Source: an uncultured Sulfitobacter sp. (GTDB lineage: Bacteria > Pseudomonadota > Alphaproteobacteria > Rhodobacterales > Rhodobacteraceae). From it: 64,000 nucleotides of DNA. The position numbers and the translations under genes were made by a program. The stretch is from positions 1 to 64,000 of the forward strand of contig CAJXSZ010000009.1 in the NCBI GenBank assembly GCA_913060815.1, read 5' to 3'. A model generated the notes under the pieces. That model searched no databases. It was not told the origin of the DNA and saw only the letters and a list, made by a program, of their open reading frames with translations. The stretch's first letter is position 1, and each line of letters starts with the position of its first letter. Positions 9,021-16,446 of this stretch are shown piece after piece.

Positions 9021-9593
9021 ATGGTCGTACTCAACAAAATCTACACCCGCACTGGTGACAAGGGCGATACGGCCTTGGGCAATGGCGACCGCGTGGCCAA
9101 ACATGATGTTCGCGTAGAAGCCTACGGCACCTCGGACGAGCTGAACTGCTTTGTCGGCGTGGCCCGCCTGACGGCTGAGGGTGAGACAGATGACGCGCTG
9201 TCGCGCATCCAGAACGACCTGTTTGACTTGGGCGCAGACCTCTGCCGCCCTGACATGGAAAAAGACGCCGAGGCGGAATACCCGCCGTTGCGCTTGGCCC
9301 CCGCGCAGGTCGATCGCCTCGAGGCAGAAATCGACGTGATGAACGCCAACCTAGAGCCGTTGCGCAGCTTTATCTTGCCTGGTGGCACAGCACTTGCCGC
9401 CAATCTGCACGTCTGCCGCACTGTCGCCCGCCGCGCCGAACGTTTGGCAACGGAGCTTGCAACCAAGGAGACCGTGAATGACGCTGCCGTGCGCTACCTT
9501 AACCGGCTAAGCGACTGGTTCTTTGTGGCGGCACGCGTGGCCAATAACGGCGGCAAGGATGACGTGCTCTGGGTACCGGGAGCGAACCGCTAA
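9021..9593 (+). CDS. Cob(I)alamin adenosyltransferase, PduO type
   Basis: A 190-residue enzyme that transfers the adenosyl group of ATP to cob(I)alamin, making coenzyme B12. The N-terminal ATP-binding segment YTRTGDKGDTAL, the YGTSDELN motif and the CRTVARRAER helix identify the PduO family. Adenosylcobalamin is needed by the mutases of the ethylmalonyl-CoA pathway, whose dehydrogenase mcd is also in this window, and cobC at the right end is another cobalamin gene. It is coupled to the HIG1-type gene upstream. I looked for a cobalamin riboswitch nearby and did not see one. Confidence 0.93.
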   Translation: MVVLNKIYTRTGDKGDTALGNGDRVAKHDVRVEAYGTSDELNCFVGVARLTAEGETDDALSRIQNDLFDLGADLCRPDMEKDAEAEYPPLRLAPAQVDRLEAEIDVMNANLEPLRSFILPGGTALAANLHVCRTVARRAERLATELATKETVNDAAVRYLNRLSDWFFVAARVANNGGKDDVLWVPGANR

Positions 9594-9843
9594 AACCGGT
9601 AAGGCGCCCAGAGAGGGTGAGCACGGAGATTTGACGCTCCCATCGTCCGCTCCCACGCCAAAATCTGAAACAGTGGCGCAACAATCGGTCCCTACAGCAA
9701 CGCAAAACGGTGTAACGTGACGTGCCCTATGCTCCATGCGGCGATTTTGCTCTGTTTTAGGCGGGCACGCTTCGTTAGACATGTGCCAGATTTACTGACT
9801 GGCCCCTGTCGGGCCTGAGTCGCAACCAAGGAGATAATCGCTC

Positions 9844-10602
9844 ATGAAGGTGCTCGTACCTGTAAAGCGCGTGATCGACTATAACGTAAAAGTTCGCGTC
9901 AAAGCGGACGGTTCCGGTGTCGATCTTGCCAACGTCAAAATGTCCATGAACCCGTTCGACGAGATTTCCGTCGAACAGGCGATCCGTTTGAAAGAAGCGG
10001 GTCAGGCGGATGAAATCGTCGTCGTCTCCATTGGCGTCAAGCAGGCGCAAGAAACACTGCGCACTGCGCTGGCCATGGGTGCCGACCGCGCGATCCTCGT
10101 TGTTGCAACCGACGATGTGCACAACGACATCGAGCCGCTGACCGTTGCCAAAATCCTCAAAGCGATTGTGGACGAAGAGCAGCCCGGTCTCGTACTTTGC
10201 GGCAAGCAGGCGATCGACAACGACATGAACGCAACGGGCCAGATGCTGTCCGCGCTCATGGGTTGGTCACAGGCAACATTTGCTTCTGAAGTGGCGATTG
10301 ATGGCGACAAAGCCGTGGTCACACGCGAAGTCGACGGCGGATTGCAAACGATCAAAGTCAACATGCCCACCGTGATCACCGTGGACCTGCGTCTCAACGA
10401 GCCGCGTTATGCGTCCCTGCCCAATATCATGAAGGCAAAGAAGAAGCCTCTCGATGAGAAGACGCCCGCTGACTACGGCGTGGACGTGTCGAACCGTCTG
10501 GAAATCGTTAAGACAGAAGAGCCTGCAGCACGTGCCGCAGGGATCAAGGTTGGTTCGGTTGACGAGCTGGTATCGAAACTCAAAGAAGCGGGGGCTGTGT
10601 AA
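9844..10602 (+). CDS. etfB: Electron transfer flavoprotein subunit beta
   Basis: A 252-residue ETF beta subunit, which binds AMP and pairs with EtfA to carry electrons from acyl-CoA dehydrogenases to ETF:ubiquinone oxidoreductase. The start [18 protein letters not shown] and the segment [12 protein letters not shown] are typical of the alphaproteobacterial and mitochondrial type (group I). An AAGGAG ribosome-binding site lies ten bases before the ATG. The TAATG junction couples it to etfA. A 250-base upstream region (9594-9843) holds no gene; it has a GGCCC/GGGCC hairpin at 9801-9815 just before the ribosome-binding site. Confidence 0.96.
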   Translation: MKVLVPVKRVIDYNVKVRVKADGSGVDLANVKMSMNPFDEISVEQAIRLKEAGQADEIVVVSIGVKQAQETLRTALAMGADRAILVVATDDVHNDIEPLTVAKILKAIVDEEQPGLVLCGKQAIDNDMNATGQMLSALMGWSQATFASEVAIDGDKAVVTREVDGGLQTIKVNMPTVITVDLRLNEPRYASLPNIMKAKKKPLDEKTPADYGVDVSNRLEIVKTEEPAARAAGIKVGSVDELVSKLKEAGAV

Positions 10603-11528
10603 TGGCTGTTCTACTCCTTGCAGAAGTAAACAATGGCGAACTGGCGATGGACGCAACGGCAAAAGCCGTAACCGCAGCCGCGCAATTGGGTGATGTGGTT
10701 GTTCTGGCCGCAGGTGGTTCTGCCGCCGCAGCGGGTGAAGCTGCCGCCAAAATCACAGGCGTATCAAAGGTCCTCGTGTCCGAGGACGACAGCCTGAGCC
10801 ACCGCATGGCGGAAACTACAGCGGCGCTGATCGTGTCGCTTGCAGATGACTATGACCATATCGTCGCCCCTTCCACTACAGATGCGAAGAACGTCATGGC
10901 GCGCGTTGCGGGTCTGCTCGATGTGATGATCATCTCTGACGCGACTGCTGTGATTGACGCCGACACGTTCGAGCGTCCGATCTATGCGGGCAACGCCATG
11001 CAGACGGTCAAATCATCCGACGCGAAGAAGGTCATCACCTTCCGTACGTCCACATTTGACGCCGCGGCCGAGGGTGGTTCGGCTTCAGTCGAGACTGTCT
11101 CCGCAGCCGCCAACCCTGGCCTGTCCGAGTGGGTCGAAGACAAAGTCGCCGAAAGCGACCGCCCCGAGCTGACATCGGCCGGTGTGGTCGTATCTGGTGG
11201 CCGCGGTGTTGGTTCTGAAGAGCAGTTCAAGCTGATCGAGGATCTCGCAGACAAGCTTGGCGCTGCCGTCGGGGCTTCCCGCGCTGCGGTCGATTCAGGC
11301 TACGCACCCAACGACTGGCAGGTAGGCCAGACAGGCAAAGTGGTTGCTCCTGATCTCTATGTCGCCGTCGGCATCTCTGGCGCGATCCAGCACCTCGCTG
11401 GTATGAAGGACAGCAAGATTATCGTCGCAATCAACAAAGACGAAGAAGCACCGATCTTTCAGGTTGCCGATTATGGTCTGGTTGCCGACCTCTTCGAAGC
11501 TGTACCAGACATGATCGAAAAGCTCTGA
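10602..11528 (+). CDS. etfA: Electron transfer flavoprotein subunit alpha
   Basis: A 308-residue ETF alpha subunit. The C-terminal FAD-binding domain contains [10 protein letters not shown], the segment [20 protein letters not shown] and the GAIQHLAGM signature. With EtfB it forms the heterodimer that accepts electrons from flavin dehydrogenases, probably including methylsuccinyl-CoA dehydrogenase encoded at 24-25.7 kb. The start overlaps the etfB stop by one base. A strong intrinsic terminator follows. Length and composition are normal for the family. Confidence 0.96.
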   Translation: MAVLLLAEVNNGELAMDATAKAVTAAAQLGDVVVLAAGGSAAAAGEAAAKITGVSKVLVSEDDSLSHRMAETTAALIVSLADDYDHIVAPSTTDAKNVMARVAGLLDVMIISDATAVIDADTFERPIYAGNAMQTVKSSDAKKVITFRTSTFDAAAEGGSASVETVSAAANPGLSEWVEDKVAESDRPELTSAGVVVSGGRGVGSEEQFKLIEDLADKLGAAVGASRAAVDSGYAPNDWQVGQTGKVVAPDLYVAVGISGAIQHLAGMKDSKIIVAINKDEEAPIFQVADYGLVADLFEAVPDMIEKL

Positions 11529-11549
11529 TCAGAGCCTGACATCTAGTTC

Positions 11550-11577
11550 AAAGGCCCGCCTGAAACGGCGGGCCTTT
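11550..11577. terminator. Intrinsic terminator, bidirectional, between etfA and DUF6473 gene
   Basis: AAAGGCCCGCC pairs with GGCGGGCCTTT around the loop TGAAAC. The stem is followed by T on the plus strand and by T (from the leading AAA) on the minus strand, so it can serve both convergent genes. Confidence 0.88.
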
Positions 11578-11582
11578 TGCGT

Positions 11583-12407
11583 TTACATCAAACGGTCCAG
11601 AACGGGGCGCAAGGCCTGTGAGGCCGCTTGATGCACAGCAGGGCCGTGTACCGCGCGCGCGGCAGGTTGCTCCATAAGGTCAAACACCATTCCGGCACCT
11701 AAAGGCTGTGGCCCGCCCTCTTGGGCGCTCACATCGATAACCGCACTCACTGTGCCGCCCAATTCGTCCAGCATGCGGTCTGTAATCATCGCAGCAGCAC
11801 CACTTCCTTCCTCCATCCACCGCTCGGCAGACTCGCCGCCTCCAAAGCGGATCAGCACCACCTCGGGCGAAAGGTGGAGCGTAAGCTCGCGCATTTGCTG
11901 CATCCAAAGCGCTTGGATATCCTTTTGCAGTGCCGAGAATCGACGCGCGTCCGCATGATAAAGATGTCGCAACATGTGGCGCACGAAACTGAACTGCGAA
12001 AAATCGACGTCGGGATATAATCGCTCTAATCGCTGTTCGGGCCGCAGAAACCGGTCATTTCGGCGTGGATGTACACGGTAATAGGGATTGCTCGTGTTTG
12101 TCGCCCCGAGCACCTCTAGCACAGTAACCCGCGCGTCTTTCGCAGCTTCAAGAACGCATGGTTCATGCGCGAAAACGTCGAGCCCCGCGTTCACCTGCCC
12201 GAAGTTTACAGATGTCACACCAGTCTGATGCTCCACCAACAGCGGAAAGGGCTGTTCGATGAACTTTCCGAATGTCGTGGTGCCCCCGATGAAAGCAACA
12301 TAGGGGTCCGCAAGGGACCGCTTTGGCCCGCGAAACACAAGTTTTGAAGTGCCGTACTTGCACGGCACATAATCCAGAGGCCCCCGCCCCAGTATATCAT
12401 AGGTCAT
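11583..12407 (-). CDS. DUF6473 family protein
   Basis: A 274-residue protein that I recognise as the DUF6473 family, common in Rhodobacterales. Its N-terminal part includes GPLDYVPCKYGTSKL and IGGTTTFGKF, and a middle HPRRNDRFL segment. The glycine-rich GGTxTFG start with a following NFGQVNAG resembles an SGNH-hydrolase or sulfotransferase-like fold, but this is speculation. No signal peptide or membrane segment is present. It stands alone, convergent with etfA and divergent from the 3-hydroxybutyryl-CoA dehydrogenase gene. No function is known to me. Confidence 0.75.
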   Translation of the reverse strand: MTYDILGRGPLDYVPCKYGTSKLVFRGPKRSLADPYVAFIGGTTTFGKFIEQPFPLLVEHQTGVTSVNFGQVNAGLDVFAHEPCVLEAAKDARVTVLEVLGATNTSNPYYRVHPRRNDRFLRPEQRLERLYPDVDFSQFSFVRHMLRHLYHADARRFSALQKDIQALWMQQMRELTLHLSPEVVLIRFGGGESAERWMEEGSGAAAMITDRMLDELGGTVSAVIDVSAQEGGPQPLGAGMVFDLMEQPAARAVHGPAVHQAASQALRPVLDRLM

Positions 12408-12568
12408 AAACCCACCCTTTTTAACTCACCCGAACCGAGCATGGCCGAACTGCCGTTACGATTCGTTTAAAGAGTGGATTTGGAATAGTTTTTAGACAGT
12501 CTCGACCCTTGCGGCGCGCCGCTACTCCACCGTAAGCTGACAGCATCCAGAGAGAAGAAAGATTTTCA

Positions 12569-13444
12569 ATGCAGATTCAGACAATCGGTATCGTTGGCGC
12601 AGGACAGATGGGAAATGGCATCGCCCATGTGATGTCGCTGGCGGGGTATGATGTCATGCTCACCGATATTAGCGCCGACGCGTTGACGAATGCGATGGAG
12701 ACCATGCGCGGAAATATGTCACGACAGGTCGGCCGTGGCAAAATCCTGGAGGCTGATATGGAAGCAGCACTAGGTCGCATCAAAACAACAACAACGTTAA
12801 CCGATCTGGGGCCTTCTGACCTGATTATCGAAGCCGCGACCGAGCGCGAGACCGTGAAGCAGGCGATCTTCGAAGATTTGCTGCCGCATCTGAAACCCGA
12901 CACGATTCTGACATCCAACACGTCGTCCATTTCCATCACTCGACTGGCCAGCCGGACGGACCGCCCCGAGAAGTTCATGGGCTTTCATTTTATGAACCCT
13001 GTGCCAGTGATGCAGCTGGTCGAGTTGATCCGCGGCATTGCGACAGACGAGCCGACGTTTGCAGCCTGTAAGACTGTCGTTGAGCGGTTAAACAAGACTG
13101 CGGCGTCGGCGGAGGATTTTCCAGCCTTTATCGTTAACCGCATCCTGATGCCCATGATCAATGAGGCTGTGTATACCCTCTACGAAGGCGTGGGGAATGT
13201 GCAATCAATCGACAGTTCCATGAAGCTGGGTGCGAACCATCCGATGGGGCCGCTGGAGCTTGCGGATTTTATCGGGTTGGATACCTGTCTGGCAATTATG
13301 AACGTGCTGCATGACGGGTTGGCAGATACCAAATACCGCCCATGTCCCCTGCTCACGAAATACGTCGAAGCGGGATGGCTGGGCCGCAAATCACAGCGCG
13401 GTTTCTACGACTATCGCGGCGATGTTCCTGTACCTACGCGGTAG
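12569..13444 (+). CDS. 3-Hydroxybutyryl-CoA dehydrogenase
   Basis: A 291-residue NAD(P)-dependent dehydrogenase interconverting 3-hydroxybutyryl-CoA and acetoacetyl-CoA. The N-terminal dinucleotide-binding motif is GAGQMGNGIA (about 8-17); the catalytic region has TSSISITRL and GFHFMNPVPVM, containing the catalytic His, and the C-terminal domain carries NHPMGPLELADFIGLD. This length and single-domain form match PaaH/Hbd and not the FadB fusion. It fits polyhydroxybutyrate or butyrate metabolism and feeds the ethylmalonyl-CoA pathway, consistent with etfBA and mcd in the window. Confidence 0.94.
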   Translation: MQIQTIGIVGAGQMGNGIAHVMSLAGYDVMLTDISADALTNAMETMRGNMSRQVGRGKILEADMEAALGRIKTTTTLTDLGPSDLIIEAATERETVKQAIFEDLLPHLKPDTILTSNTSSISITRLASRTDRPEKFMGFHFMNPVPVMQLVELIRGIATDEPTFAACKTVVERLNKTAASAEDFPAFIVNRILMPMINEAVYTLYEGVGNVQSIDSSMKLGANHPMGPLELADFIGLDTCLAIMNVLHDGLADTKYRPCPLLTKYVEAGWLGRKSQRGFYDYRGDVPVPTR

Positions 13445-13450
13445 CTCAAA

Positions 13451-13513
13451 GGGGGCCAGCCCCCGCCTTTCACTTATGCGAAAGCCCCCCCGGGATATTT
13501 TCAACCAAAAGAA
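13451..13513. repeat. Composite intergenic repeat, copy 1 (G/C hairpin plus CCCGGGATATTTT element)
   Basis: Between two convergent genes lies a hairpin GGGGGC-CA-GCCCCC (13451-13464), and after about 20 bases the element CCCCCGGGATATTTT followed by ACCAAAAG (to 13510). A second copy with the same parts in inverse orientation is at 57142-57198, also between convergent genes. It may act as a terminator; similar CCGGGATATTTT elements are, to my knowledge, scattered in Rhodobacteraceae genomes. Confidence 0.6.
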
Positions 13514-13520
13514 GATGCAG

Positions 13521-14411
13521 TTAGCTGCCTAACGCCAGTGTCCGCGCGCGTAGCCATGCCATGAAACCTCTTGGATCATCTGCCCGCGCATCAATTTCCG
13601 ACTGCGGGATTGGAGCACCCACGATGGGTGCTTGTGGCTTGTTGCAGCTGTGCACGATCTCATGCAGCAACAGGCCCTGTCGCAGCATGGGTGATATCTG
13701 GTTTGCGATCTGGTAAGCGCGGCTGTTTGCGCCTGGGAACTTGATCGGGACGACCTGCGCGCCGGAACGGCGGATCATCTTGGCGGTAAATACGTTCCAT
13801 TCGGCCTCGATCGCAGGCCCCCACCATGTGTCGGAAGCGGCGACTACACCCGACGGGAAAAGTGCGACCACGCCGCCTTCCTTGAGATGTGCCATGGCCT
13901 TTGCGCGCATCTCGACGCCCTTGCGCTGTGCATCGGGGTCATGGGGAAAGGGTACGGGTATCATGTAGCTGCCCGCGACTTCATCGATTGAAGTGAGCAG
14001 AGAGCGTGTCAGGATGCGGTAGTCAGGACGAACCCGCCCGATGAGATCGGCAAAGATCATGCCGTCGACCATGCCATGCGGGTGGTTGGCCACCACGATC
14101 ACTGGCCCCTCCTTGGGGATCAGGTCGAGTTGGGCTTGGGGCGTTTGAAGCTCGATTCCCATTGTATCAAGGGCTGCACGCCAGAACGCCTGACCTGACG
14201 GGGTGCCGCGAGCTTCGAATTTCTTGATCATGCGAAGAATTTTGAGCTTGCCGGTGAATAGCTCCATCACGGAGATCATCCGCGCCTTCCACGGGTCCTC
14301 GAACGTCGAGGCATAGGACAGATTGCTCCTGTCGTATTTCTCGAAAGTGACCGTATCACCGGCACCTTCGTGCTGATGCTGCGATGCTATGGACTGGTTC
14401 TGTTCAACCAC
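13521..14411 (-). CDS. Lysophospholipid acyltransferase family protein (PlsC-like)
   Basis: A 296-residue acyltransferase of the PlsC/glycerophospholipid-ornithine acyltransferase superfamily. The catalytic block is ANHPHGMVDG near 108-117, the variant in which five residues separate His and Asp, and the phosphate-binding block reads LFPSGVVA near 190. It probably transfers an acyl chain to a lysolipid at the inner membrane; the exact substrate (lysophosphatidate, lyso-ornithine lipid or other) cannot be told. About 36 bases separate it from the upstream HPr gene, so it may be the last gene of the PTS cluster transcript. Confidence 0.85.
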   Translation of the reverse strand: MVEQNQSIASQHQHEGAGDTVTFEKYDRSNLSYASTFEDPWKARMISVMELFTGKLKILRMIKKFEARGTPSGQAFWRAALDTMGIELQTPQAQLDLIPKEGPVIVVANHPHGMVDGMIFADLIGRVRPDYRILTRSLLTSIDEVAGSYMIPVPFPHDPDAQRKGVEMRAKAMAHLKEGGVVALFPSGVVAASDTWWGPAIEAEWNVFTAKMIRRSGAQVVPIKFPGANSRAYQIANQISPMLRQGLLLHEIVHSCNKPQAPIVGAPIPQSEIDARADDPRGFMAWLRARTLALGS

Positions 14412-14447
14412 CGGGCAACCTCACTGATACAAAGGGCTGGCCGCGCC

Positions 14448-14717
14448 CTACATACCTTCGCCAAATTTATCAGCCACCAGCGCTGTAAGGGCACCTGCAA
14501 GGGCATCCGCGTCTGGGCCTGAAGTTTCGACGTCAATAAAGCTTCCCTTCGCTGCTGCCAACATCAAAAGGCCCATGATGCTGTCACCCGATGCATTCAT
14601 GCCATCCTTGGTCACTTCTGCGCTGGCATCGAAACCTTCGACAACTTCGACCAGTTTTGCCGAAGCCCTCGCATGCAGGCCTTTTTCGTTCACGATCTCT
14701 AGGGTGATATGGGTCAT
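14448..14717 (-). CDS. HPr phosphocarrier protein
   Basis: An 89-residue HPr. The active-site His is His15 in KGLHARASAK, phosphorylated by EI, and Ser46 in SGDSIMGLL is the regulatory site that HPr kinase modifies. Both sites are intact, and hprK is four genes upstream in the same operon. No sugar permease is nearby, so this is the regulatory PTS typical of alphaproteobacteria, linking carbon/nitrogen status to the ChvG/ChvI system. Some annotations use ptsH or ptsO for it. Confidence 0.93.
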   Translation of the reverse strand: MTHITLEIVNEKGLHARASAKLVEVVEGFDASAEVTKDGMNASGDSIMGLLMLAAAKGSFIDVETSGPDADALAGALTALVADKFGEGM

Positions 14718-14729
14718 GGTCAGGCCTTG

Positions 14730-15122
14730 CTATTCGGTGCTGATGTTCTGGGCATCGATGTACTTCTTACCCGCCTCAAGTGCAGCGCGCACCGCATCGG
14801 GTACAGATTTGTGGCGGCTTTTGGCAAGCTTGATCAACATCGGCAAGTTCGCGCCATATAGGATGCGGCGCCCCGCAGGCTGGCAAGCCAGAAGGCTCAG
14901 GTTAGAGGGGGAACCGCCAAAGAGGTCCGTTACAACGACCACACCTTGACCCGTGTCTACCTCGTCCGCCACATTGCAAATCTCGGCCTGCTTGGCTGTG
15001 CGATCATCGTCAACGCGGATTTCAACCGCTTGCACGCCAATTTGCGATCCTACGACATGCTCGATCGCCGCGAGGTATTCGCTGGCCAATCCACCATGTG
15101 CTACGATCACGATTCCTATCAC
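14730..15122 (-). CDS. PTS EIIA component, mannose family
   Basis: A 130-residue EIIA of the mannose (IIA-Man) superfamily. The active His is His9 in IVAHGG, and VVTDLFGGSPSN is the family signature. It starts with GTG, whose bases overlap the rapZ stop (GTGA). No IIB, IIC or IID gene adjoins, so the phosphoryl group is probably used for regulation and not sugar uptake. It accepts phosphate from HPr, encoded directly downstream. Function is by analogy to the same cluster in other alphaproteobacteria. Confidence 0.92.
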   Translation of the reverse strand: MIGIVIVAHGGLASEYLAAIEHVVGSQIGVQAVEIRVDDDRTAKQAEICNVADEVDTGQGVVVVTDLFGGSPSNLSLLACQPAGRRILYGANLPMLIKLAKSRHKSVPDAVRAALEAGKKYIDAQNISTE

Positions 15123-16015
15123 GTTTCGGACGTCCCTGTGCGTTGTCTTGCGCTAAGCTCTCGGTGCCTAATTGACACTTGCCAGCCCTCCTGTGCAAGG
15201 CGCAATGCGTGGCTTTCGGCGAGGGTGACGGAACGGTGTTGCCCGCCCGTGCAACCGAATGCGATGGAAAAATGGCTTTTCCCCTCCTCGCGACAGGCGG
15301 GCAGAATCAGCAAACTGAGATCGAGCACCTTTTGTGCAAACTCGGCATATCGCGCGTCTGTGGCAACATGCGCCGCCACCCGCGCATCGGTGCCGTTGAG
15401 GGCGCGTAGATCAGGCTCCCAATATGGGTTTTTCAGAAAGCGGCAGTCATAGACCATGTCTACAGACCGCGGCAGGCCGCGTTTGTAGGAAAAAGATTGT
15501 ACAGTCACCGAAAGATGCCGCTTGCCCCCAGGGGCAAACCATTGCTCAACCTCGGCACGCATCTCGTGCACGTTCAGATCGGTGGTATCGATCAACACGT
15601 CCGCGCGGGCGCGTAGCGGCGCCAGCAGTTCTTGCTCTGCCTGAATACCTTCGGCGGGACGATCTGCGGGGGTCATCGGATGACGGCGGCGCGTCTCCGA
15701 GAATCGACGTAGCAAGACATCAGTACTGCAATCGACAAACAACAGCTCCGCCACGATCCCTGCGCGCATGGCAAGCCGGCCCAGTAGATCAATCACGGTA
15801 TTGGTCGAGAAATCGCGGTTGCGTGCATCAATACCAAGGGCGAGCGGGCGCGGCTGATCCGCCTCCTCAAAGAGCATCGGCATCAGGCGCATCGGTAAAT
15901 TATCGATCACTTCAAACCCCGCATCCTCCAGCACATTGAGCGCAGTGGATCGCCCTGCACCAGAAGGACCTGTTACAAAAACAATACGGCGCATTGTTGG
16001 ATCTGAATCAGTCAT
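15119..16015 (-). CDS. rapZ: RNase adapter protein RapZ (YvcJ family ATPase/GTPase)
   Basis: A 298-residue nucleotide-binding protein of the RapZ/YvcJ family. The C-terminal signature FGCTGGQHRSV, which forms the metabolite/RNA-binding region, is intact. The P-loop at about 16-24 is GPSGAGRST, with Arg where Walker A normally has Lys; Walker B-like segments follow. In enterobacteria RapZ directs RNase E to the GlmZ small RNA, but in alphaproteobacteria its task within the HPr/EIIA/HprK operon is not settled. The start overlaps the hprK stop by one base. Confidence 0.92.
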   Translation of the reverse strand: MTDSDPTMRRIVFVTGPSGAGRSTALNVLEDAGFEVIDNLPMRLMPMLFEEADQPRPLALGIDARNRDFSTNTVIDLLGRLAMRAGIVAELLFVDCSTDVLLRRFSETRRRHPMTPADRPAEGIQAEQELLAPLRARADVLIDTTDLNVHEMRAEVEQWFAPGGKRHLSVTVQSFSYKRGLPRSVDMVYDCRFLKNPYWEPDLRALNGTDARVAAHVATDARYAEFAQKVLDLSLLILPACREEGKSHFSIAFGCTGGQHRSVTLAESHALRLAQEGWQVSIRHRELSARQRTGTSET

Positions 16016-16443
16016 TAAACCTCAATTCGGTTGCCGCTGAGATAGGCATGCACTGCCGCGGGGAAATAGGATGCGTCGACCTTGTGCAAGCAAGGCAGAG
16101 CTATGTCCAGCAGTGTGATCTCCCGCGGCTCTGGTAAGCGCGCTATCTCTTCGTTTGCCATGTCGATAACCAGCGATATATGCACTGATGGCAAATAATC
16201 CAGCCGCAAAAGACCAACGCCACGGGCCTCAATCATGCCGGCGATAGCAGACGGGGCCGAGGCGGCTAGATGATTACCCTCCCGCTTTATAAGTGTGCGG
16301 TCATCAGCAACTAATACTGCACCAAGCGCTATAAGCTCGAGCGCCAACGCAGATTTGCCACTTGCCGATGGCCCCGTGAAGAGCACCCCGCGTCCCATGA
16401 CAGAAACGCAAGTCGCATGCAGGGTCATTTCAGGGTTCGCCAT
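16015..16443 (-). CDS. hprK: HPr kinase/phosphorylase, short alphaproteobacterial form
   Basis: A 142-residue protein equal to the C-terminal catalytic domain of HprK; the N-terminal domain of Firmicute HprK is absent, as is usual in alphaproteobacteria. The P-loop GPSASGKS is at about 24-31, and VADDRTLI and GVGLLRLDYL follow. It phosphorylates Ser46 of HPr using ATP. It sits three bases after chvG and overlaps rapZ, so the sensor kinase and the PTS regulators are one transcription unit. Confidence 0.9.
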   Translation of the reverse strand: MANPEMTLHATCVSVMGRGVLFTGPSASGKSALALELIALGAVLVADDRTLIKREGNHLAASAPSAIAGMIEARGVGLLRLDYLPSVHISLVIDMANEEIARLPEPREITLLDIALPCLHKVDASYFPAAVHAYLSGNRIEV

Positions 16444-16446
16444 GAA

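Noticed and set aside
9594-9843. Cobalamin riboswitch or small RNA ahead of etfB
   Set aside because: The 250-base gap has a simple hairpin but none of the conserved cobalamin riboswitch elements could be recognised by eye; covariance search would be needed.
13441-13520. Insertion sequence or transposon end at the composite repeat
   Set aside because: No transposase gene, no target-site duplication; the element is short and also occurs at 57142 between intact genes.
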